NCBI GenBank assembly: GCA_033439265.1
Contig: JAVTVX010000010.1
Span: forward strand, 8,122,001-8,186,000
Direction: 5' to 3'
DNA length: 64,000 nt
From: Dillenia suffruticosa
Lineage: Eukaryota > Streptophyta > Magnoliopsida > Dilleniales > Dilleniaceae
The notes beneath the pieces were generated by a model, which worked only from the letters and a program-made list of their open reading frames with translations, was not told the DNA's origin and made no database searches. The position numbers were made by a program, and so were the translations under genes. Of the stretch, positions 12,207-23,144 are shown piece after piece; within the stretch, counting starts at the first letter, position 1; the number at the start of each line of letters is the position of its first letter.

Positions 12207-12830
12207 TGTTGGATCATTAATCCAACATTGGGCTTATATGTTAAAATAATTATATATTGCGTACTGTCAAACCCATAAAATAAGTCCATATGAAAGTGAT
12301 CTGGTAAATTTGAAAAATTCAATAATTTGGTTTTAAATATCTCAAAGGATATGGAAATAAATAAATGTGTAAATATCAATAGATATTTACTATTTATGAT
12401 GAATTAAATAGGGAATGTCTAAGGGTGACTTTAGAATAGTATGAAAGTTACCTAAATTCATGTGAATAGGGTAAGGTAACTTGAATAAGCTAAATAGGCA
12501 AATTCCAATTATGAATTTGGAAATAAAGTTATCCCTACAACTATAAATAAGGGTTATGGTCACTGGGTCAGTGAATTACTCTTCTTCCTAATGCTCTCAT
12601 CATATAGAGAGATTTTTGTGAGAATACATTTGATCTGGAAGGCCATGATCGGGATTCTGCCCAGACGAAGGTCGAATCAAATTTGTATTCAATTCAGTTT
12701 CCAGCTATGGAGTCAGGTACACTTCCATCCAACTTGGATTTCAATTTTTTTATTTTAGCTATTAAGTTTTGATTCCGATAATTTAACACGATATTTGACA
12801 TATTTTTGTATCAAGTAATTTTTCCCAACA
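12207..12830 (+). repeat. 3' LTR of Copia element
   Basis: 624 bp, preceded by the polypurine tract AAGTGGGAGA (about 12196-12205). It begins TGTTGGATCATTAATCC and ends TTTTTCCCAACA, followed by AGAAT. Confidence 0.92.
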
Positions 12831-15150
12831 AGAATAAGTTATAACTCAACAAATCTAACTAACTCCCCCTCAAGATGGACTGCAAATATCTTTAACAACC
12901 ATCTTGGGTAATAAAGGCAGCAAGGAAGAGGCTAGAAGTGGCTTGGTAAAGACGTTAGTTAGTTAATGTTAAAACCTAACAGGCATGAGCTTGATATAGC
13001 TAGCTGTAATTTTGTCATGTATGAAGTGACAATCAATCTCAATGTGCTTGGTCTGTTCATGAAAGATCTGATTAATAGTGATATGGATAACAACTTGATT
13101 GTCCCAAAAAAGCATAGCAGGTTTTGAAGTATCTAGGTGAAAATCTCATAGTAGTTGTTTCAACCAAACCAACTTACTAGTAGTAGCTGCTAAAGCTCTA
13201 TATTCAGCCTCAGCGAATGAATGAGAGATGGTACTTTATTTCTTAGCCTTCCAAGAAACCAATCTCCTAAGAAGATAAAAAACCCCATTGTAGATTTCCT
13301 TGAGTCTGGACCAAAAGGCAGTAAGTTGTAAAGTCGAAAAAGCAAAGAAAAGCAAGCCTTGTCCTCGATGAGATTTGAGATAATGAAGGAGATAATGAAC
13401 TACTTATAAATGAGGAAGGCATGGTAGAGACGAATTGGCTTAGCTTATGAACAGTAAAGGTAATGTCCGGTTGAGATAATGTGAAATATAACAGGTGGCC
13501 AATGAGGCACCTATATTGAGAAATGTCCTGGAGTGGTTCACCAATAGATGCTTCTAGCTTGACATTCAGGTCCATAGGAACCAAAGTCAGTTTGGCAGCT
13601 AGACAACTTGCATCGTCAAGAAGCTGTAATGTATATTGTCGTTGGCAAAACACAATTCCCTTGATTGAACGAGTTATCTCAAGACCCAGAAAATATTTGA
13701 GCTTCCCGAGGTCCTTAACTTGAAATGTGTGCTCAGAAACTTCTTTAATGAGTCGATGACCTTAAGTGAAGGACCTATGATTATAATGTCATCAACATAC
13801 ACCAATAATGCCACAAAGGAAGAACCAAATCCTTTGGTGAACAATGAATAACCTAACTTTGATTGAGTGAAACCAAACTGCAATGGGGATTGAGTGAACA
13901 TTGAGTTCCATTGCCTCGAAATTTGTTTGAGACCATAAATGGATTTATGTGGCCTACAAATGAGCTTCCCTGTAGTGCTTGTAGTCTCCCCTCATTTGGT
14001 ATGGTCTAGAGGAAGATCAATGTAGATTTCTTCGAATAGGTCTCTATTTAAAAATGTATTATTGATATCTAATTGAGTTAGGTGCCAACCTAAACTCGCA
14101 GCAAGTGCTAATAAGACCTTGACCGTGACTAACTTAGTTATAGGGGAAAAGATTTCAACGAAATCAACTCCCTCTTGTTGTGTAACCTTTGGCTACTAAA
14201 CAAGCTTTATAGCATTCAATTGATCCATCAGCCTTATGTTTGATTTTATAAATCCACTTGCAACCTATGGTATGTTTTCTAGCAGGTAAACGTAGAATAG
14301 ACCAAGTGTTATTAAGTTCCATGGCATCCAATTTAGCACGCATTGCCTCTTGCCAATAAGGAAACTTGACTGCTTGATGATAAAACGGAGGTTCATAATG
14401 CGATGATACGGTTAAGACAAATTTTTTGTAAGTAGAAGAAAGGGAATCATATGAAATATGGTTGGTAGTGGTTATAGGACTTTGGAAATTTTGGTTTTAT
14501 TTGTGGTGGAAGGGATTAGTAAATTGCAATGATATTCAACTAAGTAATTTGGTTGGTCGAGAGGAACGTTTGAGTGAGTTATGTTGTGGTTATGAAATTT
14601 CAATTTGGTGCGGTTGAGATGATTCAATAGTTAAATCTTGTGATAACTCATTGAGCTCTGTTTGGTGTTATCTTGGTTCTGTTAGAGGTAATTGAGTGGG
14701 TGTTTCAATTGATAGTAAGGGTAGCACACGATTGGGAAAAGGATCTTATAGTGAATCAACCTTTGTGATGGAATGAAATAGAAAGACCTCTTCATGAAAT
14801 ATCACATCCCGAGATATATGTCAAGTAATCTGTAGCCTTTGATGCCCGGAGGGTGCTTGAGAAAGACAGATGCCCAAGCCCAAGGCTCAAATTTTGTCCG
14901 CTAAGAGGCAAATGCCAAGCAACTAAAGACTCTAAAGGTAGAGTAATCGATTTTGGCTTTGTGAAGGACCTCAAAGGTGTCTTGTGTTGTAGTAGAAGAG
15001 ATGAAATTAGATTAACCAAGAAGGTGATTGTAAGGATGCATTCAGACCAGTAAACAATGAGACTCTTTACCGAAGCACATGGTATAAAAACATCTTTACA
15101 TCTTCCATCAAAAAAATAAAAAACCACTTTACATCATTGCAACTTGGCAA
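12831..15150 (-). mobile_element. Old Copia element fragment, minus strand, heavily broken
   Basis: On the minus strand the order from right to left is: integrase end (about 15130-14790), linker, reverse transcriptase (ALLVYVDDIIIIG near 13800), the LTLVPMDLNVKLE / YRCLIGHLLYFTLSQPDI segment (13653-13440) and RNase H (about 13260-13200). Then comes the polypurine tract TTGAGGGGGAG (about 12861-12871), with the LTR beginning at about 12851. Only the 3' half is recognisable. It carries many breaks and is clearly older than the Copia element inserted in its LTR. Confidence 0.85.
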
Positions 15151-15647
15151 ATATCATATAATCCAATCCTTAGTTTTAAGTAATCATGACAAAAAAAAAA
15201 AAAAGAAACCTCCTCCGAGTAATTGGCAAAACAACATTGTGATAAAGAGGTTTAACGTAGAGATTTGGGGGCTTATCCATTTATAGGTAAGAGAAAGACA
15301 CCCACAACTCAATGGTTCATTCACCATTGGACAAAAAAATCAAAATAATAAAATAAAAAATTTAACCACAAGTAAAAACTTGAGAAAAGCATTTGCAAGC
15401 ACTGGTTGCAAAGTTGTATATTTAGAACAAAGTCAAGATTGTGAACTTCATAGAGTTCAAAACACATCTTATCCCAAAAAAGAAATTTGGAGTTCAAAGC
15501 ATACAAAATAAACTTAAAAATTTACTGTATAATAACAATGTACAACCACCCTAGAAAGGACTATTTGCTTGAAAAGAAGACGAGAAGGCAAATGAAAGCC
15601 CACAGAGCAAAATCTACTAAAGTTACAACTAAATAAACTCCTAGAAG
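15151..15647. other. Spacer between old Copia and SGT1 pseudogene
   Basis: AT-rich, with an A-run at about 15190-15204. It may include the 3'-UTR of the SGT1 copy (minus strand, just left of 15648). A 61-codon minus frame at 15321-15506 has no recognisable content. Confidence 0.5.
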
Positions 15648-16004
15648 CTAGTATTCCCATTTCCTCATCTCGATACCGTCAGGTGCACTTCTCTTCACCT
15701 TCTTTGCTCCCACTTCTTTCCAATTTGTGGATAGCACCATCCCATTCGATTCAACCTATACAATAGAACCACATCACTAAATAATTGAATACTCCATCTA
15801 GCAAACTTGATTATTTTCAATATAACTTTTCACAAAAACAAAATCCTTATTCTCAGTTTTTCTGGTTTGCATATTTTATTTTTGGTGCATGTGTTGAGCT
15901 CTTATTTTCTTATACCATGTGTACGGGTGGTTATGGTGGGAATTAAGAATTTGTTAAATATCACGTGACACTGTTTTAAATTTTCCTTTTTTATGACCAT
16001 AGGA

Positions 16005-16185
16005 TAAGAGAGGGTGAATTTTGACGTAATGGTGGAGTTACTCCTCTGGTGACCTCGAGGTGGTGTGGAAATAGTCTATTTGCAAAATATGCAAGGGAAG
16101 GCTGCGTACATATACGCTCTTCCTTTTCTTGCACCCATACTAAGCGAGGCAGCACTTTGTACATTGGGTGAGTCTTTTTTTTTTT
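16005..16185 (+). mobile_element. Au-type SINE insertion in last SGT1 intron
   Basis: The body matches the plant Au SINE layout: a tRNA-like head (GTGACCTCGAGG), then GGAAATAGTCTATTTGCA, AAGGGAAGGCTGCGTACATA and a 3' end CACTTTGTACATTGGGTGAG followed by a T run. Flanking target duplications are visible: TTATGACCATAGGATA at 15991-16006 and TTATGACCAAAGGACA at 16186-16201, differing at two positions. The T run at 16174-16187 is the SINE tail. Confidence 0.8.
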
Positions 16186-16449
16186 TTATGACCAAAGGAC
16201 AACAGCACGAAATAGCCAACATCATAAACAATCAACAAACTTTGGAGCCCAGGACTATGTTTAAGGATAGAGGATGGTAGAAGGTATGAATTGATTCGTC
16301 ATACAAAAGATTTCTTCATGGCTCTTCTAGTGTCCTCATCAGCATCCCAGTATATGTCACGGAAAAATTTGTTCCAAGCCGCATCTCCATCTAGCTTTTC
16401 ATCCTTTTCCTGAAATTAAAATTACCAAGGGGCTAAAGTCTCATTTGAA

Positions 16450-16484
16450 TGTAAATAAATATAAATAAATAAATAAATAAATAA

Positions 16485-16520
<36 letters not shown>
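16450..16520. repeat. (AAAT)n(AT)n microsatellite
   Basis: Runs of AAAT pass into a long AT dinucleotide array, in the SGT1 intron next to the donor of the 16598-16528 exon. Confidence 0.9.
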
Positions 16521-16522
<2 letters not shown>

Positions 16523-17358
16523 CATACTTCCTTCTTCACTTGAGCTTCCAGCTTATCCCAATCAACTCTTCTTGGTTTTAAAGATTGGTTGTTGGTCTCT
16601 GAGATTCACCACCTGCAATAATTGATCAGAAACGGTGAAAGATCCATCAAAGAGAAACCCACAACGCTGATGCAATATAACCATTCTCAAGTGTGTGGGC
16701 TACAGAACATAATTTATAAGAAAAAGAGACCTGCAGAACAAAGAACTCTCATGGGCTATATCAAGCACCATGAAGGTCTCTCCGGATGTGAGAAGTGCCT
16801 AAGATATTCATGGGTGTTGGATACATTTATCATTGCACTCTGAGCCACTTTAAACTAACTAAAGGAGTGGAAAATTTCTGACTGAGCTACATTGTATCTT
16901 CAAGTAGTTAAGGTCATGACTACATGACTACCAGATACAATGTTATGAATTTCAAGAACCTAAATTTCTTCCAATTATATAAAATCATAGTTCAAACTTA
17001 CCAGAAGGGAATCATTATGATTGAAAGAGTGTGTATAAGAAAGGAAATTGTTTCATTATAGTGCCATCAGTTTGCCTAAAACATGTCCACTTACCTGGAC
17101 CATTCAAACATAACATGCTCATCTTTGCTTGATCGAACAAAAGGAGTACAAGGCTTATGACCTACCTGATGTCATACTAATCTACTGAAGAACAGTGTTT
17201 TCCCTGCTGAATTCAAGAGACGTCCAGAATATTGCATCAGCTTTTGCAAGGTGGATTTCAACTTTGGTGGATAATACATCATATCTGCACTTGGCAGGTA
17301 CTATCTGTTTGTCACACAACAAACACCAAAACCATGATAGTGTTACCTAAGTTACATC

Positions 17359-17840
17359 CAATGTTATTAAAACCGGACCGAATCGTCAGTTCAACCGGTT
17401 CAATCCTTCTTATAACAATTTTAATGTCCGGTTGAATAAAAATACCGTTTTACAATTGAACCGACGATTTAACCGCGGTTCAACCGTGAACCGAGGTTGA
17501 ACCGTCGGTTTTAAAAACCGCGGTCTAGGGTTAAAACCTAAAAAAATATTTTTTTTAAGATTTTTTTTTATTTTTTTTTATTTCTATGAGATGTGAAACT
17601 ATCAATTTTTGATATTATGATTTTAATTTATATTTTATATGACTTTATAATTTAGTTATTTAGTTCTTTTTTATCAATATGAGTTTTAAAAATAATTATT
17701 GATTATATATATATATATATATATATATTTAATTATTATTAAAAAATCAGCGGTTCGACCATATTGATCCACGGTCCAATCGGTTCAACCATATTTTTGA
17801 ATTTTACGGGTCAATATGCGGTGCGGTTCTGATAACATTG
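17359..17840. mobile_element. hAT-type MITE (482 bp) in SGT1 intron
   Basis: Perfect 8-bp target duplication GTTACATC at 17351-17358 and 17841-17848. Inverted ends: CAATGTTATTAAAACCGGAC on the left and, reverse-complemented, CAATGTTATCAGAACCGCAC on the right. The subterminal region is rich in ACCGCGGT/GAACCG palindromes (17395-17530), and the middle is AT-rich with a TA array (about 17706-17728). No coding capacity. An 8-bp duplication with CA..TG ends fits hAT. Confidence 0.85.
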
Positions 17841-20800
17841 GTTACATCCTATTTTTGAGAATTTCAATGACTGAAAAATTACAAAAATAAATAAATAAAT
17901 AACATGGCTTGCTGCTTTCTGAACCAATATGGAAATACTCTCAACTTATTCTCAAAAATACAGAAACATTGTCCTTCTAGCCACTGAAGATTCTCCATTG
18001 GCTAGCTCAATGAACTCTTCTCAAAAAATTAATATATCAATAACATATTCTCTATATGAGAATGAACATTATGAAGTTCAAGCAGATAAAGTAACATGCT
18101 GTATATACTGGGATATTTATATGTTTTCAGAACCATAAAGTTTTGAAAAGTACCATCTGCTCAAAGGAAATGATCCCTTCAAAGCAAAAGAACCATAAAA
18201 TCCATCTGTATGCACTACCTTTCCAAATAGACGAGGTTGGAAATGATATGTATCTTCCCCAGGAACATCAATAGAAACACTCAGCTACAAAGACAAAATG
18301 CAGGAACTAGAAGTTACCATACAATCAGCTTATCATCTTCTGCCCACAAAAGAGAACAATAAACTCAAACATAGAACATAAAAACAAGCTTCAACTTGAT
18401 AGGAAACATACTATTTGTTCACCAAAGTCAACAAGTATTTAGGGGGAATCTAAAATTTCAACGTCACAACAGCACCTAAGCCTGTGAAAGTGAAGCTAGC
18501 GAAACATAAAACATAACACAAAAATATATAAAGTACTTACTATATATTTAAATAAAACTTACCTGTACTTCGGTTTTGCTGATTGGGCAAATTTCACCTG
18601 TTTCATGTCATCCATCGGCTTAACATTATTTGCAGGTATGACTGTTTCATCTAATGATTTGACTTCAGGAGGAGAAACAGTGCTCATGGGAGCATTGTCT
18701 GGCACTTGACTTGGTAGAGCACCACTCTCCTCTGAATAAACATATGAAAATTATTCACAAAAAGATCAAGTATATCAAACATGGGAAGTCAAATTCCCCA
18801 AATAAAAAGTCTCCTTTATATTGAAACTACAAATAATTTCCTGATATACACTCGGAAAGAGGAGACTTTCAATTTGTTATTTGTAACACGGGGAAAAAAT
18901 GTAGCATCAAGACCAAACCAACCCACCAAACTTTATGCCAAAAAATTCAAATGTTAAGCGCAATGGAAGCCGGGTGAAAAATTCCAATTGATGGAATAAG
19001 CAGAAGAGATTTACATATTACAAATAAACAAGACAGAAAACTATTTCTCCACCTCACCGAACCAAGTTGGCTTAACATTTTCCTTTTTTTTGGATTTTTT
19101 TTTTGGGGGGGGGGATTGCTCTCTTACCAATAGCATGCCAAACGGAGGGGGGATAAAACGAAGTAATACAATCAACAAACAAATAAAATACAAATTATTA
19201 AAAAAAAAAAAGGAATCACCAGTGCAATTGCATTCCCAGCTTTTTATGAAAGTAAAACTTGAGCAGGAAATCTGCTAAGCACATGCAATAATATCTTAGT
19301 TATATCCCAAGTTTTAACTGTTCTGAAAACAAAGGGTTGGACTATGGCCAATCACTGACTTAGAAGAGAGAAAGTTGAAGTTCTTTAAAAAGATATATTT
19401 TTCCACAGGGCTGGAATAACCATAGTCACAGAAAGCTTCCAACTCTAGCGAGAGGGAGGACCAAAACATGTACCACAGAATAATCATAATCAAACTTATT
19501 GCGAAGCTTTTACCTTGGCAGAAATGAGAATGTTTGCCCCAGTATACATGAAAATACTGACTTATCATTTGAAGGGTGATGATGAAGAAACTAACTCATC
19601 ATTCGATGAGCAAAGAAGGGAGTATAAAAGTTTGAGACTTTATGGTCCTTCGCATTTTAAGAGAAATTAAATTTTTTCATAGGAAAAAAAAATGAAAATG
19701 GAGGAAACATCGAACACAAGCCCACAAAAGCGTTAGAAGCTGATAAAACCTAGTCAAGGAAAACCGGACTGAGCAACACCACTAAAAAGTTTCTCAAACT
19801 CCTGTCTTTCAGTCTTTGGGTAACAATCTTCATATGCCAAAGAAGATTATACTAACCAAGATGACTAAGTGAGGCATAAAGGGCTATCAAACCATATGAA
19901 TACTACTGGGGACATTCTTAAACGAAGAGGCTCAGCATGACATAAAGTGACTTTTTAATCTGAATTTTTAAAAATATCATAAGAATATGATCTACGAATT
20001 CCATCAAAATTCCATACAACTATAAAATATAGCGATGACAGTCTAGGCTGGAAGTTCACATAGGGAGCCATGCACAATAAAGCATCTTGAATGCTTTCCA
20101 GATAGATTTAGAGAAGAAACGTGTCCCATGGCCAACTAATTAAACAAGGAATCACATGGGGAAGAGAAAAAATAAAGACAATTAAGTAACTAAACCAATA
20201 GAAAATGACAACTCCTAAAAAATTGACAGCTTCAAAACCGAAATATTCAATTCTTCAGTCATTTATAAAGCTAAATATCTCCCACGCTGAAGATTTCCTT
20301 GTCCTTGCACAAAACAGATATCCCATGGAGTTAGTAGCCAAAAATTTAGTCATGCAAGACTTCAATGAGAATGTTCTGCATTATCTACTACGCCATGGAC
20401 CGAGAATAGAATTTCACTCTTGAAACCAGAAGCTAAAGTCACCATTTAGTCACCACCACATGGTATGGGTATTAATAGGGCAACTTGTAGTTTAATAGAA
20501 ACACAACTCTCAACTGTGGATTGACTATAAATGAAAAATAAAAAATAAAGACTGAAATGGAAACAGGAACACAAATTGAGCAGTTTGTATCAGAACCATA
20601 GGACGAGAATATAAGAACCCACATATCAGCATGATATACATACTAACCAGCAATCTGATCTTCACATTCTTTGATCATATTTGCAAATCTTGAATCACTG
20701 GTGCCAATGAAGCACCTGTTTCCAGGGCTACCTTGGCAGTCTCATACTCCTCAAGTTTGATACACGCAGGACTAGAGACAGAGAAGACAGAGAAGACAGA

Positions 20801-20916
20801 GTGAAATAAAGAAATAAGTAAGGCATTCTACTCGAAATCATACTTCCAAACTTAATCATTTAGTCAAGAAAGAAAGATAAATCAAAATAATGCACATAAT
20901 TTAATTGCATATATCA

Positions 20917-20972
20917 AGAGAGACAGAGACAGAGACAGAGACAGAGACAGAGACAGAGACAGAGACAGAGAG
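20917..20972. repeat. (GAGACA)n hexanucleotide repeat
   Basis: About nine tandem AGAGAC units in an SGT1 intron. A shorter related stretch (GACAGAGAAGACAGAGAAG) lies at 20776-20800. Confidence 0.9.
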
Positions 20973-23074
20973 CAAAGAAGCATAATCAAAAGGTCATTTA
21001 CTTCTCCAAGATGGGAGGAATCAGGTTATTTGTACCTGTAGCAAACTTTCATTTGGTATGCTCCAAAGATAAAAATCAGGCAAATTTCACACTTTTGGAA
21101 AGGAAAAAAGGATTAAATTATATAACCATTCGCTAATGGAAAGGTACAAGATATGCTCCACAAAGAGATAGTCCTTTCTATTTGTTGAGCTTATAAGTGC
21201 AAATTCTCCTAGTGGTTGATTTTGACCTAGAAATTGGTCGGTCTTCAAATGAACATACTGTAGGGTGAAGAGTCAAACAAGGCGTACAGGGTACAACCTT
21301 CAATATTTTGATACCCCAAATCAATTACACTTATTTCAAAGGATTGGCCAATCTCAAAAAATGGAACATGTACTAAGCCATACAAGAAATCACCCTGATC
21401 TATTACTGGTTGGTAGAAATTATACCAAACTAACAAAGAAGGCTCCTCAACATTGGCAAGACTATTTTGGCTAGTGACAGCCGCAGTAACACAGAAATGG
21501 CGGTGGCCTTGGTGTTCATGGCTAATTAAAACATTGCGAGAAGCTGCAATGACTGGTCACTTCTGCATAGCAGTACCAGCAATAGAAATAACTTGATTTG
21601 GTGGAAATTGTAGCAATAATCACTGGAAAAGATTTATTGGGAACAATTACGCAGCTACTATGGTGACGATAAGAACATATCAATGGGATATTTCAAAGCA
21701 TATGCCCAGGTGCTGGTAGCATCCCTAGCTACAGCAATGTTCATTGTGTTAGATAATCGCTTATGAATTCCAAAAGGTCTTAACCATATACCATGAATGT
21801 CTTGCACAAGTCCAGACATGAATTCCAAGCAACTGAATGTGGCCCTCATTCGACATGAAAATACAACCACAAAGAAAATCATTTTTATAATGGCGCCACA
21901 ACTTTCCTCACACGCATCCTCAACATCACTTAATTTCCCTATGCTAGGATAATGTAATTAATTTCAGGAAAGATGGTTAATTACTCACACTAGACAAGCA
22001 TTATAACTCCCTCCCCACAAAAGGACAAACAGCAAGTATTAAAGGCTACTACTAATGATAACAATTTCCTATTGATGCCTTCAATAATCATTTTTGTCTT
22101 TATCATTTCTTCGAAACTTGTGAGCCACTCGAGTAAAATGCACATATATGATTTCTCTATAAACAACAAAATCATTAGCATGAAAAACAAAAGGATATGT
22201 ATGAGAATTTTCATTCCACCCCTTTTGGCAATGTAAAAGTAGAGTCCAACCAGAGCATCCAATAAGAATCTGTCTAACCATCGTTCGCTTGGCAATTTTG
22301 GTGGAATTCCAGTTCAACAAGGTTGTGCCTGAGTAGACAGTGCTTTCAGAAAGCAATTTAGGTATGATTAGAGAGATTAAACAGAAATACTAAGCTGCAC
22401 TCTATATCTGGAGATAACAGGTTGTCAGCCCAAGGCAGGGGGTGATAAAACAGCAAAAAGAAGGCTAGTCAAGATAATCCCACTCGTAATGTTTTGGTTA
22501 ACATGCAGGGTATGCAATATAAGAAATTTTTAGGGGACAGAAAACACCTTTCTTTTTCTGGATATGTTCTTCAAATCCCTTCATTTTGGTTCCCCAGCCT
22601 TTTTCTTTTTGGGCCAGTGACACACTGTGGACCACTTTGCTATTCTAGTTAGAACACTAAGCTGTTCAGAAGCATAACCTTTGGTGCTCCTTCTCTTTCC
22701 CCATAAAATAAATAAACAATGCTCTATAAATTTTTAGATTATTCAAGTGAGACAAACAAAGTGGCATGAATTCCACAAATGCAAAGGAATTTAGGAAACC
22801 AGAGTGCAAATGTAGAACACTATGGAAAATTTTTCACTTTATCTATGCAGCTTTCCTAGAAAGTCCATAAAAGCTACATAATTCCAAAGCTCAGCAGATA
22901 AACTTCAAGCCAGTAGATAATGAAATCCTTCCATCATGATGCAAAACGCTAAAAGTCCAAATGTTTTGATTTGGGTTCCAGAATCCAGTTCCAGCATTGA
23001 TAACTTTGATGGAACATAAAGTCAGATACGCAGCATGTAAAGAAGTACGTCCATTCAAGTGCAAGGTAACTCAC
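20972..23074. other. Large SGT1 pseudogene intron, otherwise unrecognised
   Basis: This 2.1-kb sequence separates two TPR-region exons. Frames at 21265-21474, 21658-21882 and 21990-22356 show no motif I recognise and are probably chance. No inverted ends or target duplications were found. Confidence 0.5.
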
Positions 23075-23144
23075 CCTTTGCGTAAGTATGCTTTAGCCAT
23101 TGTAGGGTCCAGTTCAATCGCTCTATTGGCATCAGCTACAGCCC

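Larger units (their letters stand above)
5409..12830 (+). mobile_element. Copia LTR retrotransposon, full-length structure, broken
   Basis: Two direct LTRs (5409-6029 and 12207-12830) with TGTTGG..CCAACA ends enclose a primer binding site of the initiator-Met type, a gag region, a protease, an integrase and then reverse transcriptase plus RNase H, the Copia order. Flanks are TGAAT on the left and AGAAT on the right, a 5-bp target duplication with one difference. The LTRs differ at roughly 10% of sites by eye, suggesting insertion a few million years ago at usual plant rates. The coding region is broken at several places, though a 556-codon frame for RT/RNase H remains open. It sits inside the LTR of an older Copia element in the opposite orientation. 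Confidence 0.93.
15648..23144 (-). pseudogene. SGT1: SGT1 (suppressor of G2 allele of skp1) homologue, intron-containing, 5'-truncated pseudogene
   Basis: SGT1 is the cytosolic/nuclear co-chaperone linking HSP90, RAR1 and SCF ligases in plant immunity and auxin signalling. Minus-strand exons: 23144-23075 (TPR: VADANRAIELDPTMAKAYLR), 20771-20648 (ACIKLEEYETAKVALETGASLAP), 18731-18563 (variable linker, ends SAKPKYR), about 18490-18412 (CS domain start, degraded), 18284-18219 (LSVSIDVPGEDTYHFQPRLF), 17304-17166 (IVPAKCRYDVLSTKVEIHLA), 16598-16528 (PRRVDWDKLEAQVKKE), 16409-16305 (SGS domain) and 15755-15648 (ends MRKWEY). Phases match across introns. Damage: no first exon(s) for the N-terminal TPRs; a 1-bp deletion near 20697 (CCAGTGAT where CCAGGTGAT is expected); a CS exon with in-frame TAG and shifted frame; and TAG at 17184-17182 after TVLQ. 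Introns are kept, so this is a segmental, not retroposed, copy. Confidence 0.9.

Noticed and set aside
21990-22356. Overlapping frames in the large SGT1 intron
   Set aside because: Two frames overlap on the same strand with no recognised domain; likely chance.
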